A stretch of 64,000 nt of DNA, from NCBI RefSeq assembly GCF_019880555.1, contig NZ_JAINVU010000008.1, positions 62,001 to 126,000 on the forward strand, read 5' to 3'. The notes beneath the pieces are model-generated. The model saw nothing but the letters and a program-made list of their open reading frames with translations, searched no databases and was not told the DNA's origin. Position 1 is the first letter of the stretch. Every line of letters starts with the position of its first letter. This DNA comes from Hephaestia mangrovi (GTDB taxonomy: Bacteria; Pseudomonadota; Alphaproteobacteria; Sphingomonadales; Sphingomonadaceae). The translations under genes were made by a program, and so were the position numbers. This document shows, piece by piece, positions 9,168 through 17,459 of the stretch.

Positions 9168-9267
9168 CCGTCACCCTGAACCTGGTTCAGGGTCCATGGT
9201 GCAACACATCCCCCGCACGAGCGGCCAGCGTTGCTTCATGGATGCTGAACCAAGTTCAGCATGACGG
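9168..9267. repeat. Composite REP-like inverted repeat
   Basis: Two 31-base arms (9168-9198 and 9237-9267) face each other. Each is itself a palindrome around CTGAAC..GTTCAG, flanked by CCGTCA on the outside and CCATG on the inside. The reverse complement of the right arm matches the left arm at all but five positions. A single arm recurs at 31241-31271. This is the architecture of a bacterial interspersed mosaic (paired REP) element. It fills the gap between the convergent ends of the flavoprotein promoter region and argG. Confidence 0.75.
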
Positions 9268-9278
9268 CCGGATTGAAC

Positions 9279-10496
9279 TCAGCGATCCCGCCGGCCGAGC
9301 AGCCGCAGCCTGAGCGCGTTCAATTTGATGAAGCCCGCCGCATCGCGCTGGTCATAAGCGCCCTGATCGTCCTCGAAGGTGACGACCTTCTCCGAATAGA
9401 GCGAATTGGGCGACTTGCGGCCGATCACATGCACGCCGCCCTTGTAGAGCTTCAGCCGCACCGTGCCGGCGACCTTTTCCTGGCTGTGATCGATCGCCGC
9501 CTGCAGCATCTCGCGCTCGGGCGAGAACCAGAAGCCGTTGTAGAGCAGCTCAGCATAGCGCACCGCGAGCTCGTCCTTGAGGTGCGCCGCGCCGCGATCG
9601 AGCGTGAGCTGTTCGATGCCGCGATGCGCGAGGTGGTAGATCGTCCCGCCCGGCGTTTCGTACATGCCGCGCGACTTCATCCCGACGAAGCGGTTCTCGA
9701 CCAGGTCGAGACGGCCGATGCCGTGGGTGCGACCGAGATCGTTCAGTGCGGCCAGCAACGTCGCCGGGCTCATCGCTTCGCCGTTTAGCGCGACGCCGTC
9801 GCCCTTCTCGAAATCGATGGTGATGATTTCCGGCTGGTCGGGCGCATCCTCGGGGTTGGCCGTGCGCGAATAGACGTAATCGGGCACCTCCTCCCACGGA
9901 TCCTCCAGCACCTTGCCCTCCGACGAGGTGTGGAGAAGGTTCGCGTCGGTCGAGAAGGGCGATTCGCCGCGCTTGTCCTTGGGCACCATGATCTGGTGCT
10001 TCTCGGCGAAGTCGATCAGCGCGGTGCGACTGTTCAGGTCCCATTCGCGCCACGGCGCGATCACCTTGATGTCGGGCGCCAGCGCGTAATAGCCGAGCTC
10101 GAAACGGACCTGGTCATTGCCCTTGCCGGTCGCACCGTGCGCGACGGCATCGGCATTGACCTGCCTGGCGATCTCGATCTGGCGCTTGGCGATTAGCGGC
10201 CGCGCGATCGACGTGCCGAGCAGGTACAGCCCCTCATACAACGCATTGGCGCGCATCATCGGGAATACGTAATCCTTGACGAATTCCTCGCGCAGGTCGT
10301 CGATGAAGATGTGTTCGGGCTTCACCCCGGCATCGAGCGCCTTCTTGCGCGCCGGCTCGAGTTCCTCGCCCTGGCCGAGATCGGCGGTGAAGGTAACGAC
10401 CTCGCAGCCATAGGTCTGTTGCAGCCACTTCAGGATCACGCTGGTGTCGAGGCCGCCCGAATAAGCGAGGACGACGCGATTGATCTTTTCCGACAT
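9279..10496 (-). CDS. argG: Argininosuccinate synthase
   Basis: A 405-residue enzyme of arginine biosynthesis that joins citrulline and aspartate at the cost of ATP. The PP-loop AYSGGLDTS is at residues 10-18, and [15 protein letters not shown] binds citrulline and ATP. The length is normal. The start at 10496 gives the canonical N-terminus [15 protein letters not shown] with CCGGAG upstream; the longer open frame is not needed. The MATE gene upstream ends 40 bases before it on the same strand. argF and argD lie about 19-21 kb away. Confidence 0.97.
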   Translation of the reverse strand: MSEKINRVVLAYSGGLDTSVILKWLQQTYGCEVVTFTADLGQGEELEPARKKALDAGVKPEHIFIDDLREEFVKDYVFPMMRANALYEGLYLLGTSIARPLIAKRQIEIARQVNADAVAHGATGKGNDQVRFELGYYALAPDIKVIAPWREWDLNSRTALIDFAEKHQIMVPKDKRGESPFSTDANLLHTSSEGKVLEDPWEEVPDYVYSRTANPEDAPDQPEIITIDFEKGDGVALNGEAMSPATLLAALNDLGRTHGIGRLDLVENRFVGMKSRGMYETPGGTIYHLAHRGIEQLTLDRGAAHLKDELAVRYAELLYNGFWFSPEREMLQAAIDHSQEKVAGTVRLKLYKGGVHVIGRKSPNSLYSEKVVTFEDDQGAYDQRDAAGFIKLNALRLRLLGRRDR

Positions 10497-10536
10497 GGCA
10501 GGCTCCGGACGTGAAGGGAGAGAGTCGCGCCGCGCT

Positions 10537-11877
10537 CTAGGTTGCGCGTTCGCCATGTGCAAGATCGACCGAGAGGAGCAGCGCCGGTAGATGCGCGCCG
10601 AGCGCCGCCGCACGATAGATGTAGCTGAGGCCAAGCGCCCACCACACGCCATTTTCTCCAAAGCGGCGGAACAGCAGGTCTGTGGCGATATAGAGCGCGG
10701 TGGCGAGGATCGCCGCATTCCTCAGCGCGCGGCCGCGCGTCGCGCCGATGAAGATACCGTCGAGCAGCCAGGCCGGCGCGCCGATCGCCGGCACGATCGC
10801 GGCGAACACCAGCATGTCGCCGGCGATCGCGCGGACATCGGCATTGGTGGCGAGGAAGTCGATGATCGGTTGGCCGACGATGAGAAAGACGGCGGCGAAC
10901 GCGACGCCCGAGGCAAGGCAGAACTCGCCGGTCAGCCGGATCGCGCGGCGCATCGCGCTGGCCGAGCCGGCGCCGATTGCCTGGCCGATGCGCGATTCGG
11001 CGGTAAAGGCGAAGCCGTCGAGCACGAACGCCGACACGCTGACGAACTGCATCAGCACCTGATTGGCGGCCAGCGTGGTCGCGCCGAGCCGGGCGCCGGC
11101 ATTGGTGAACCAGGCGAACAGCAGCAGCAGCGCGATGGTGCGGATCATGATGTCGCCATTCACCGCAAACAGCCGCTTGAGCGCGGCGCGCGCGAACAAG
11201 GCGCGCGAGACGAGGCCCCTCAGCACGCCGAGGCCGTCGGTGTAGCGCGTGGCGATCAGCGTGCCGGTGACGAGCGCGGTCCATTCCGCACACGCAGTGC
11301 CCAGCCCGACCCCGCGCGCGCCCAGCCCGAAATGCCAGACGAACAACAGGTCGAGCGCGACGTTGACCAGGTTCATCACGATCTGCAGTGCCAGCGCGGC
11401 GCGCGTGCGGCCCAAGCCGAGCAGCCAGCCGTTGAGCGCGAATACACTCAACGATGCCGGCGCGCCGAGAAAGCGGGCGCTGACATAGCCGCTCGCCGCC
11501 GCGTCCAGCCCCTTGCCACCCGCGAGCAGCGCGAAGGCGAGCGGGATCAGCGCGATCTGCAGCACGAACAGCGCGCAGCCCAGCCCGAAGCCGAGCGCGA
11601 GCCCGCGCAGCAGCATCGCCTCCACCTCCGCGCGGTCACCCGAGCCTTCGGCCTGCGCGGTCATCCCGGTCATCCCCATGCGCAGGAAGCCGAACGTCCA
11701 GAAAATGAAGTTGATGACCGTTGTACCGAGCGCCACGCCGGCCAGCGCTGTGGCGTCGCCAGTCCGCCCGATCACCGCGGTATCGACCAGGCCGACCAGC
11801 GGCACCGTCGTCTGGCCGAGCATGATCGGCCACGCCTGGGCGAATATCGAACGGCGGGTGAGCGGAGCGACGGCCAT
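10537..11877 (-). CDS. MATE-family efflux transporter (DinF-like)
   Basis: A 446-residue protein with 12 predicted membrane helices. It opens with the MATE signature [24 protein letters not shown], resembling the DinF branch, and shows the internal two-fold repeat of the family. MATE proteins export organic cations and drugs by Na+ or H+ antiport. It precedes argG on the same strand with a 40-base gap; the pairing is probably positional. The substrate cannot be told from sequence. Confidence 0.85.
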   Translation of the reverse strand: MAVAPLTRRSIFAQAWPIMLGQTTVPLVGLVDTAVIGRTGDATALAGVALGTTVINFIFWTFGFLRMGMTGMTAQAEGSGDRAEVEAMLLRGLALGFGLGCALFVLQIALIPLAFALLAGGKGLDAAASGYVSARFLGAPASLSVFALNGWLLGLGRTRAALALQIVMNLVNVALDLLFVWHFGLGARGVGLGTACAEWTALVTGTLIATRYTDGLGVLRGLVSRALFARAALKRLFAVNGDIMIRTIALLLLFAWFTNAGARLGATTLAANQVLMQFVSVSAFVLDGFAFTAESRIGQAIGAGSASAMRRAIRLTGEFCLASGVAFAAVFLIVGQPIIDFLATNADVRAIAGDMLVFAAIVPAIGAPAWLLDGIFIGATRGRALRNAAILATALYIATDLLFRRFGENGVWWALGLSYIYRAAALGAHLPALLLSVDLAHGERAT

Positions 11878-11913
11878 CGTCGCCGCGCTAGCGGCGCGGC
11901 GCGGCTACCGCAA

Positions 11914-12306
11914 TCAGCGGGCCGCGATCAGCCGGCTCGGCCAGCCGACGCGGACGAGCAGATCGTCGGGGCCGTTGAGGGCGAATTCGTACATCCCCCA
12001 CGGCTTGTGGGTCGGCGCCTTCTCGCGCTCGATGATCGCCTCGCGCATTGTCTCGGCCAGTGCATCGACGCGCGGCGTGTAGAGATAGACGCCGAACGGG
12101 TTGCGGCCGGGCACCACCCAGCCGTCGACCGCCTTGTTGAGGTGGACATCGCAGCCGTCGCCGTCGGAAAGCATGCGGTAATCGTCATAGCCCTGACCGG
12201 CGGGACGGAAGAAGCCGAGCCGGTTCCACCAGGCTTCGGCCGCGTCGAGATCGTTGCAGGGCACGATCGCGGTGAGCCCAGGGCGGGTAGAATCGTTGGC
12301 CGTCAT
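11914..12306 (-). CDS. VOC-family (glyoxalase/bleomycin-resistance-like) protein
   Basis: A 130-residue protein of the vicinal-oxygen-chelate fold. LTAIVPCNDLDAAEAWWNRLGF is the classical first beta-alpha-beta unit; GFFRPAGQGYDDYRML and DCDVHLN-type strands follow, as in bleomycin-binding proteins. The start at 12306 is set by CCGGAGG eight bases upstream. It is divergently transcribed from a MarR regulator only 38-50 bases away, with a palindrome between them, so it is probably the regulator's target. Binding or modification of a small toxic compound is inferred. Confidence 0.8.
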   Translation of the reverse strand: MTANDSTRPGLTAIVPCNDLDAAEAWWNRLGFFRPAGQGYDDYRMLSDGDGCDVHLNKAVDGWVVPGRNPFGVYLYTPRVDALAETMREAIIEREKAPTHKPWGMYEFALNGPDDLLVRVGWPSRLIAAR

Positions 12307-12335
12307 GCTGAACCTCCGGTTGAGATGAGGCAATT

Positions 12336-12352
12336 AATAAGCTATGCGTATT
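12336..12352. promoter_or_regulatory. Candidate MarR operator
   Basis: AATAAGCTATGCGTATT is an imperfect palindrome of the form AATA-N-GC-NNN-GC-N-TATT, a typical size and shape for MarR-family sites. It lies in the divergent gap between the VOC gene and the MarR gene and overlaps the first ATG (12344) of the latter, so autoregulation from this site is plausible. Confidence 0.5.
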
Positions 12353-12355
12353 ATT

Positions 12356-12790
12356 ATGTCGAGCGCAATCGATCGGGATTCGGACGCCGCGCTGGTGGCG
12401 CGGGGGGTGTTGCGGCTGGCGCGGCGGCTGCGATCCGAAACGACCGAGGTGGCGGGGCCGTCGCCGGCCGCTCTTGGGTTGCTGGCGACGCTGCATCGCG
12501 AAGGGGCGATGCCCGGCGTCGCGCTCGCCGCGGCGGAGGGGCTCAAACCGCAATCGCTCACGCGTCTGCTGACCAAGCTCGAGCAGGAGGGGGCGATCGC
12601 CCGCTCGCCCGATCCCGATGATCGCCGCAACCTCGTGATTGCCATAACGATCGAGGGGCGGCGTACCCTGAGTCAGGCGATGCGCGAGCGTCGCCGCTGG
12701 CTCGCGGCGGCGATCGCTGAGCGGCTCGACGATGATGAGCGCGCGGCGCTTGTCGCCGCTGCCGCATTGCTGATGCGCCTCGCGTTATAA
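12356..12790 (+). CDS. MarR-family transcriptional regulator
   Basis: About 144 residues with a winged helix-turn-helix. GVALAAAEGLKPQSLTRLLTKLEQEGAI is the recognition region and RSPDPDDRRNLVIAIT is the wing with the conserved D-x-R motif. Two in-frame ATGs exist (12344 and 12356); the second is preferred because the operator-like palindrome covers the first. Neither has a good ribosome site, so a leaderless message is possible. It overlaps the convergent XRE gene by six bases. Ligand unknown; control of the adjacent VOC gene is inferred. Confidence 0.8.
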   Translation: MSSAIDRDSDAALVARGVLRLARRLRSETTEVAGPSPAALGLLATLHREGAMPGVALAAAEGLKPQSLTRLLTKLEQEGAIARSPDPDDRRNLVIAITIEGRRTLSQAMRERRRWLAAAIAERLDDDERAALVAAAALLMRLAL

Positions 12791-13348
12791 GGTGCGGACG
12801 AGGCGGACCGCACAGGCGATCCATGGTGGATCGGCGACGACTTGCTGCCGTGCGCCGGCCCCGGGCGGCAGCAGGTGCAGTTTTTCGCCGTCACGGCCGA
12901 TCAGCCGCCCGAACATGAACCTGCCGGCCGGGCGCGGCACCAGCACGTCGCGATTGAGTGCGCGTGCAAAGTCGCCGGGCGCAAGCCGCTCGCACCACAA
13001 TTCGTCGCCCGCGCGATAATCGCCGGCGCCGGCCGAAACCAGCACCGCGACGAGGCCGGGGGCTGGCTGCGGTGGCGTCACCGCCTGCTGGTGCCGCGGC
13101 GCATGGGCGCCATCGCCGTCAAGGATCGCCGCAACGGGAAGGTCCGCGCGCTCGGGCAGCTTGACGAGATCGGCCGCGGCAACGCCGAGCGCATCGGCGA
13201 TACGGTTGAGCCAGGCGACCGACACCGTGCGCGTTCCCGTTTCGAGCCGGCCAATTGTCTGCGCCGTGGTCGGCGGCACGCAGCGCGCGGCAACCTCCTC
13301 GAGCGTCAGTCCCTTGGCGCGGCGGACCTCGCGGATCGCGGTTATCAT
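12785..13348 (-). CDS. XRE-family regulator with C-terminal sensor-like domain
   Basis: A 187-residue protein. Residues 1-60 form a Cro/C1-type helix-turn-helix (REVRRAKGLTLEEVAARC, then TTAQTIGRLETGTRTVS). The C-terminal part from about residue 100 is small and beta-rich with GDELWCERL and PRPAGRFMFGRLIGRD, reminiscent of peptidase-S24-like or SH3-like regulators. The start at 13348 is fixed by GAGGG five bases upstream. It is divergent from a DUF6456 gene, and an AACC-N5-GGTT palindrome lies just upstream. Confidence 0.75.
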   Translation of the reverse strand: MITAIREVRRAKGLTLEEVAARCVPPTTAQTIGRLETGTRTVSVAWLNRIADALGVAAADLVKLPERADLPVAAILDGDGAHAPRHQQAVTPPQPAPGLVAVLVSAGAGDYRAGDELWCERLAPGDFARALNRDVLVPRPAGRFMFGRLIGRDGEKLHLLPPGAGARQQVVADPPWIACAVRLVRTL

Positions 13349-13362
13349 CATTCCCTCGCAAT

Positions 13363-13375
13363 AACCAAATCGGTT
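13363..13375. promoter_or_regulatory. Candidate XRE operator
   Basis: AACCAAATCGGTT is an inverted repeat (AACC, 5-base spacer, GGTT), extended by AT-rich flanks that also nearly pair. It sits 15 bases upstream of the XRE start in the divergent gap to the DUF6456 gene, where an autoregulatory site would be expected. Confidence 0.4.
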
Positions 13376-13443
13376 TATTCTCTTTCCTACAACAGGGGCG
13401 CTGTGGCAAGGGGGCATCGATTCGAACAAATGGAGAACAATCA

Positions 13444-13923
13444 ATGCGCCATCTCGTGGAGAGCGAAATCGACGACCGCGGCATCGTTCGAAGGCCCAAA
13501 TCCGGGCGCGGCCGGCGGCGCAGCGTGACGGTCAACATCGCCGAATCACCGCTCGCCTGGCTGCGCGCGCGGGGCAAGGTCGATGCCCGCCAGTTCGAAG
13601 CGGGCGAAAGGCTTCGCGCCGATTATGAAAAGGCGCAGCTCGGCCCGCGCGTCACGATGCGCTGGGATGCCGCCCCGAGCGGCGGTCGGCCCGGCCCCGC
13701 CGACCATCTCGATCCCACGACCGCGCAGATCGATGCCAAGCGGCGGTTCGACGGCGCGATCGCGGCCGCCGGGCCGGGCCTCGCCGATATCCTGTGGCGG
13801 GTGATCTGCGCAGGTGAGGGGCTGCCCGCGGCGGAGCGGGCGCTCGGCTGGCCGACGCGCGCGGGCAAGCTGGTGCTCGGCCTCGCGCTCGATCGGATCG
13901 CGGATTATTATCGATTGCCCTGA
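13444..13923 (+). CDS. DUF6456 domain protein
   Basis: A 159-residue protein. The recognisable part is the DUF6456 signature: NIAESPLAWLRARGKVDARQ, then FEAGERLRADYEKAQLGPRV and, at the C-terminus, AAERALGWPTRAGKLVLGLAL, a helix-turn-helix-like segment. The family is common next to XRE regulators in Alphaproteobacteria and may act in DNA binding, but no function is established. The ATG at 13444 has a GGAG site about nine bases upstream. It is divergent from the XRE gene. Confidence 0.75.
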   Translation: MRHLVESEIDDRGIVRRPKSGRGRRRSVTVNIAESPLAWLRARGKVDARQFEAGERLRADYEKAQLGPRVTMRWDAAPSGGRPGPADHLDPTTAQIDAKRRFDGAIAAAGPGLADILWRVICAGEGLPAAERALGWPTRAGKLVLGLALDRIADYYRLP

Positions 13924-13970
13924 TCGTTATCGGCGCGGCGGCGCTTTCGCCGGCGCGGATCACCCGATAG

Positions 13971-16736
13971 ATGTGGCGCATGACTGCCCGTATCGACAGC
14001 CTGCCGCACCGCCGCGCGATCATCGATCGCCGTGCGATCGCCGACGATCTCGCCGCAATCGAGGCGAAGGATGGCGCCGCGCTGCGCGGCGCGACGGTGC
14101 AGCGGTTGAAGCAGGCGCTCGACGCCGGCCGGGCCGAGATCGAGCGGCGCATGGCCGAACATCCGACCCGCGGGCTCGAACTCGCTGCCGCCCAGGCGTT
14201 CCTGATCGATCAGATCTTGCGGCTGCTTTACGACGTGACGACGACGCGGCTGCATCCCAATGCCAATCCTACTGCCGCCGAACGGCTCGTGCTTATAGCG
14301 GTTGGTGGCTATGGGCGCGGCGAGATGGCGCCCTATTCGGATGTCGACATCGGCTTCCTCACGCCCTGGAAGCAGCCCGCCTGGGCCGAGCAGGTGATCG
14401 AATCGATCCTCTATTCACTCTGGGATCTCGGGCTCAAGGTCGGGCATTCATCGCGCTCGCTGGACGAGATGATCCGCCAGGCGAAGGGCGACATCACCGT
14501 GCGCACTGCCTTGCTGGAGGCGCGCTACATCTGGGGCGATACCGATCTCTATGAAGAAGCCGCGCGTCGCTTCAATGCCGAGGTGCAGGCCGATACCGCG
14601 CGCCAGTTTATCGCCGACAAACTCGCCGAGCGCGAGGCGCGGCACAAGAAGATGGGCGACAGCCGCTACGTCGTCGAGCCCAACGTCAAGGAAGGCAAGG
14701 GCGGGCTGCGCGATCTCCAGACGCTCTTCTGGATCGGCAAATACGCCTATAATGTCCGCTATGCCGCCGACCTCGTCGATGCCGGACTGCTGACCGCGGC
14801 CGAATATCGCCAGTTCCAGCGCGCCGAGAATTTCCTCTGGGCGGTTCGCTGCCACCTCCACGCCATCGCCAAGCGCGCCGAGGACCGGCTGACCTTCGAC
14901 ATGCAGCGCGAGATCGCGGTGCGGATGCGCTACGCCGATCGCCCCGGCAAGGCGGCGGTCGAGCGGTTCATGCAATTCTATTTCCTGCAGGCCAAGGCGG
15001 TCGGCGATCTTACCGGTGTGTTCCTTGCCCATCTCGACGAGAGCTTCGCCGCGCGCGGCCGCCGCTTCGGGTTGCCGAGCCTGCGCCGCCGCCCGCGCAA
15101 GCTGCACGGCTTCGTGCTCGATCGCGGCCGGCTGGCGATCCCGACCGACGATTTCTTCGCCGAGGAGCCGGTGCGCCTGATCGAGCTGTTCCAGCTTGCC
15201 GATCTCCACGGCCTGGAAATCCATCCGCTGGCGATGCGGGCGGCAGCGCGCGATGCCAAGCTGGTCGACGATATCCGTCGCGATCCGCGCGCCAATACGC
15301 TGTTTCTCGACGTGCTCTCGTCGCCACGCGATCCCGAGACGGTGCTGCGCTGGATGAACGAGGCGGGCGTGTTCGGGCGCTTCGTGCCCGATTTCGGCCG
15401 CGTCGTCGCGCAGATGCAGTTCGACATGTATCACCACTACACCGTCGACGAGCACACCATCCGCGCGATCGGTCTGCTGGCGAAGATCGAAAAGGGGGAG
15501 CTCAGGGACGACCACCCGCTCGCCACCGGGATCATGAAGCGGCTGGTGTCGCGCCGCGCCTTGTATGTCGCGGTGCTGATCCACGACATCGCCAAGGGGC
15601 GCGGCGGCGATCATTCGGTGCTCGGCGCCGAGGTGGCGCAGCGGCTGTGCCCGCGGCTGGGCCTCACGCCGGCGGAAACCGAGACGGTGGCGTGGCTGGT
15701 GCGATACCATCTGCTGATGTCGGCCACCGCGTTCAAGCGCGACCTCGCCGATTTCAAGACGATCCTCGATTTCTGCGAGATCGTGAAGAGCCCCGAACGG
15801 CTGCGCCTGCTGCTGGTGCTGACGGTGGTCGACATCCGCGCGGTTGGTCCCGGCGTGTGGAACGGGTGGAAACGGCAATTGCTCACCACGCTCTACGACG
15901 CCGCGGAAGAAGTGCTGCGGCTCGGCCACAAGCACAAGGGTCGTGGCGAGCGGATCGCTGCCAAGCAGGACGATCTCAAACGGGTGCTGGGCTGGGACGA
16001 GGCGGCGTTTCGCAAGCTCGTCAAACGCTTGCCCGAATCCTACTGGATCGCCGAGCCCGATGACGTGCTCGCCCGCAACGCCGCGCAGATGGCGGCGGCG
16101 GGCGACGCATCGCTATCGATCGAGGCCGAGGTTTATGCCGAGCGTGGCGCGACGTTGGTGACGGTCTACGCAACCGATCATCCGGGGTTGTTCTATCGGG
16201 CAGCGGGCGCGATCCACGTCGCCGGCGGCAACATCATCGATGCGCGCATCCACACCACGCGTGACGGCATGGCGCTCGACAATTTCCTCGTTCAAGATCC
16301 GTTCGGCCGTCCGTTCGATCATCCCGAGCAGCTCGCACGGATCAAGACCGCGATCGAGGATGCCTTCGCCAATCGCGGTCAGCTGATCGAGCGCCTCAAG
16401 GCCAAGCCGTTGCCGCGGACCCGTGCCGAAGCGTTCGAGGTCGAGCCAAATGTGTTCGTCGACAATGCCGCATCGAACCGGTTTACGGTGATCGAGGTCA
16501 ATGCGCGCGACGGGCCGGCGTTGCTCAACCGGCTGGCGCGCGCCCTGTTCGAATCGCGCACGACGATTCACTCGGCGCATGTCGCCACCTATGGCGAACG
16601 TGCGGTCGATACGTTTTACGTGACCGATCTTACCGGCGACAAGATCGCCAATCAGCAGCGCCTGCGCTCGCTGGAAAAACGCCTGCTTGACGCCGCCGCC
16701 AATCGCGAGGCGCCAGCCGACGTGGAGGCGGCCTGA
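13971..16736 (+). CDS. glnD: Bifunctional [protein-PII] uridylyltransferase/uridylyl-removing enzyme
   Basis: A 921-residue sensor of nitrogen status that uridylylates PII when glutamine is low and removes UMP when it is high. Domains in order: nucleotidyltransferase (GGYGRGEMAPYSDVDIGF, residues about 111-128), a PII-UR domain with EGKGGLRDLQTLFW, an HD hydrolase (LIHDIAKGRGGDHS, about 535-548), and two ACT domains (from about 720 and 830) that bind glutamine. All catalytic motifs are present. An in-frame ATG three codons downstream is an alternative start. Confidence 0.96.
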   Translation: MWRMTARIDSLPHRRAIIDRRAIADDLAAIEAKDGAALRGATVQRLKQALDAGRAEIERRMAEHPTRGLELAAAQAFLIDQILRLLYDVTTTRLHPNANPTAAERLVLIAVGGYGRGEMAPYSDVDIGFLTPWKQPAWAEQVIESILYSLWDLGLKVGHSSRSLDEMIRQAKGDITVRTALLEARYIWGDTDLYEEAARRFNAEVQADTARQFIADKLAEREARHKKMGDSRYVVEPNVKEGKGGLRDLQTLFWIGKYAYNVRYAADLVDAGLLTAAEYRQFQRAENFLWAVRCHLHAIAKRAEDRLTFDMQREIAVRMRYADRPGKAAVERFMQFYFLQAKAVGDLTGVFLAHLDESFAARGRRFGLPSLRRRPRKLHGFVLDRGRLAIPTDDFFAEEPVRLIELFQLADLHGLEIHPLAMRAAARDAKLVDDIRRDPRANTLFLDVLSSPRDPETVLRWMNEAGVFGRFVPDFGRVVAQMQFDMYHHYTVDEHTIRAIGLLAKIEKGELRDDHPLATGIMKRLVSRRALYVAVLIHDIAKGRGGDHSVLGAEVAQRLCPRLGLTPAETETVAWLVRYHLLMSATAFKRDLADFKTILDFCEIVKSPERLRLLLVLTVVDIRAVGPGVWNGWKRQLLTTLYDAAEEVLRLGHKHKGRGERIAAKQDDLKRVLGWDEAAFRKLVKRLPESYWIAEPDDVLARNAAQMAAAGDASLSIEAEVYAERGATLVTVYATDHPGLFYRAAGAIHVAGGNIIDARIHTTRDGMALDNFLVQDPFGRPFDHPEQLARIKTAIEDAFANRGQLIERLKAKPLPRTRAEAFEVEPNVFVDNAASNRFTVIEVNARDGPALLNRLARALFESRTTIHSAHVATYGERAVDTFYVTDLTGDKIANQQRLRSLEKRLLDAAANREAPADVEAA

Positions 16737-16741
16737 TACCA

Positions 16742-16776
16742 AAACGGCCGGCTGTCACGGGGGCGGCCGGCCGTTT
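16742..16776. terminator. Bidirectional terminator between glnD and infC
   Basis: AAACGGCCGGC and GCCGGCCGTTT form an 11-bp stem around a 13-base loop. The AAA/TTT ends give a short U-run on both strands, so the same hairpin can serve the convergent glnD (plus) and infC (minus) transcripts. Confidence 0.75.
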
Positions 16777-16797
16777 CGATCATCTCGTGATTCGGGC

Positions 16798-17340
16798 TTA
16801 TTTGGGCGCGAGCACCATCAGCATCTGGCGGCCTTCCATGCGCGGATAGGCCTCGACCTTGGCGATCTCGTTGGTCGCCTCGGCAACGCGCTGGAGGACG
16901 GCCATGCCGAGCTGGCCGTGGCTGAGCTCGCGGCCGCGGAAGCGCATGGTGACCTTCACCTTGTCGCCTTCCTCGATGAACTCGACGACCTTCTTCATCT
17001 TGGTGTCGTAATCGTGATCGTCGATGTTCGGACGCATCTTGATCTCCTTGATCTCCTGCGTCTTCTGGCTCTTGCGCGCGAGGTTGGCCTTTTTCTGCGC
17101 CTCGTACTTGTATTTGCCGACATCTAGGAACTTGGCGACCGGCGGGTCCGCGTTGGGCGACACCTCGACCAGGTCGAGACCGACTTCGGCCGCCTGCTCC
17201 ATCGCCTCTCGCGTATACATCACGCCGAGATTCTCGCCCTCATGGTCGATCACGCGGACCTTGGGCGATTGAATGAATTCGTTGTAGCGCGGCCCATTCA
17301 TCGGCGGGGTCACGGGGCGCCGGGTCATTGGAGGACGGAT
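16798..17340 (-). CDS. infC: Translation initiation factor IF-3
   Basis: About 180 residues. IF-3 binds the 30S subunit, blocks premature 50S joining and checks the start codon. The N-terminal domain has the conserved [16 protein letters not shown], the linker is Lys-rich ([15 protein letters not shown]), and the C-terminal domain carries [16 protein letters not shown] and [13 protein letters not shown]. The usual ATG (17328) has no ribosome site, while AGGAG (17349-17353) lies eight bases before an in-frame ATC at 17340, so a rare AUC start is proposed, as infC genes often use rare starts for autoregulation. It lies downstream of thrS. Confidence 0.93.
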   Translation of the reverse strand: MRPPMTRRPVTPPMNGPRYNEFIQSPKVRVIDHEGENLGVMYTREAMEQAAEVGLDLVEVSPNADPPVAKFLDVGKYKYEAQKKANLARKSQKTQEIKEIKMRPNIDDHDYDTKMKKVVEFIEEGDKVKVTMRFRGRELSHGQLGMAVLQRVAEATNEIAKVEAYPRMEGRQMLMVLAPK

Positions 17341-17353
17341 AGAAGGTGCTCCT
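17338..17353 (-). promoter_or_regulatory. infC ribosome binding site and AUC start
   Basis: On the minus strand AGGAG (17349-17353) is followed by eight bases and then ATC (17338-17340), in frame with infC. CCTCC just before the first ATG could pair with GGAG of the ribosome site, which would mask the start. IF-3 itself selects against AUC and AUU starts, so this arrangement fits feedback control. Confidence 0.6.
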
Positions 17354-17387
17354 GCAAGTTATTACACTGGGCGAATAGAATAGCCGG

Positions 17388-17420
17388 GATCGGGCCCGCG
17401 CGAAAGAGCGGGCACCGATC
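17388..17420 (-). terminator. Hairpin between thrS and infC
   Basis: GATCGG-GCCCGC pairs with GCGGGC-A-CCGATC, a 12-bp stem with one bulged A and an 8-base loop. It lies between the thrS stop (17460) and infC. The bases that follow on the minus strand (CCGGCTATTC) are only weakly U-rich, so partial termination or mRNA processing are both possible. Confidence 0.45.
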
Positions 17421-17459
17421 ACCGGTCGATTTCCCGCCACGCCGTGGCGCGGCGGCAAC

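Noticed and set aside
10591..12621. A 676-residue plus-strand open frame
   Set aside because: Antisense to the MATE gene and running through the VOC gene; composition is Arg/Ala/Glu-rich without motifs.
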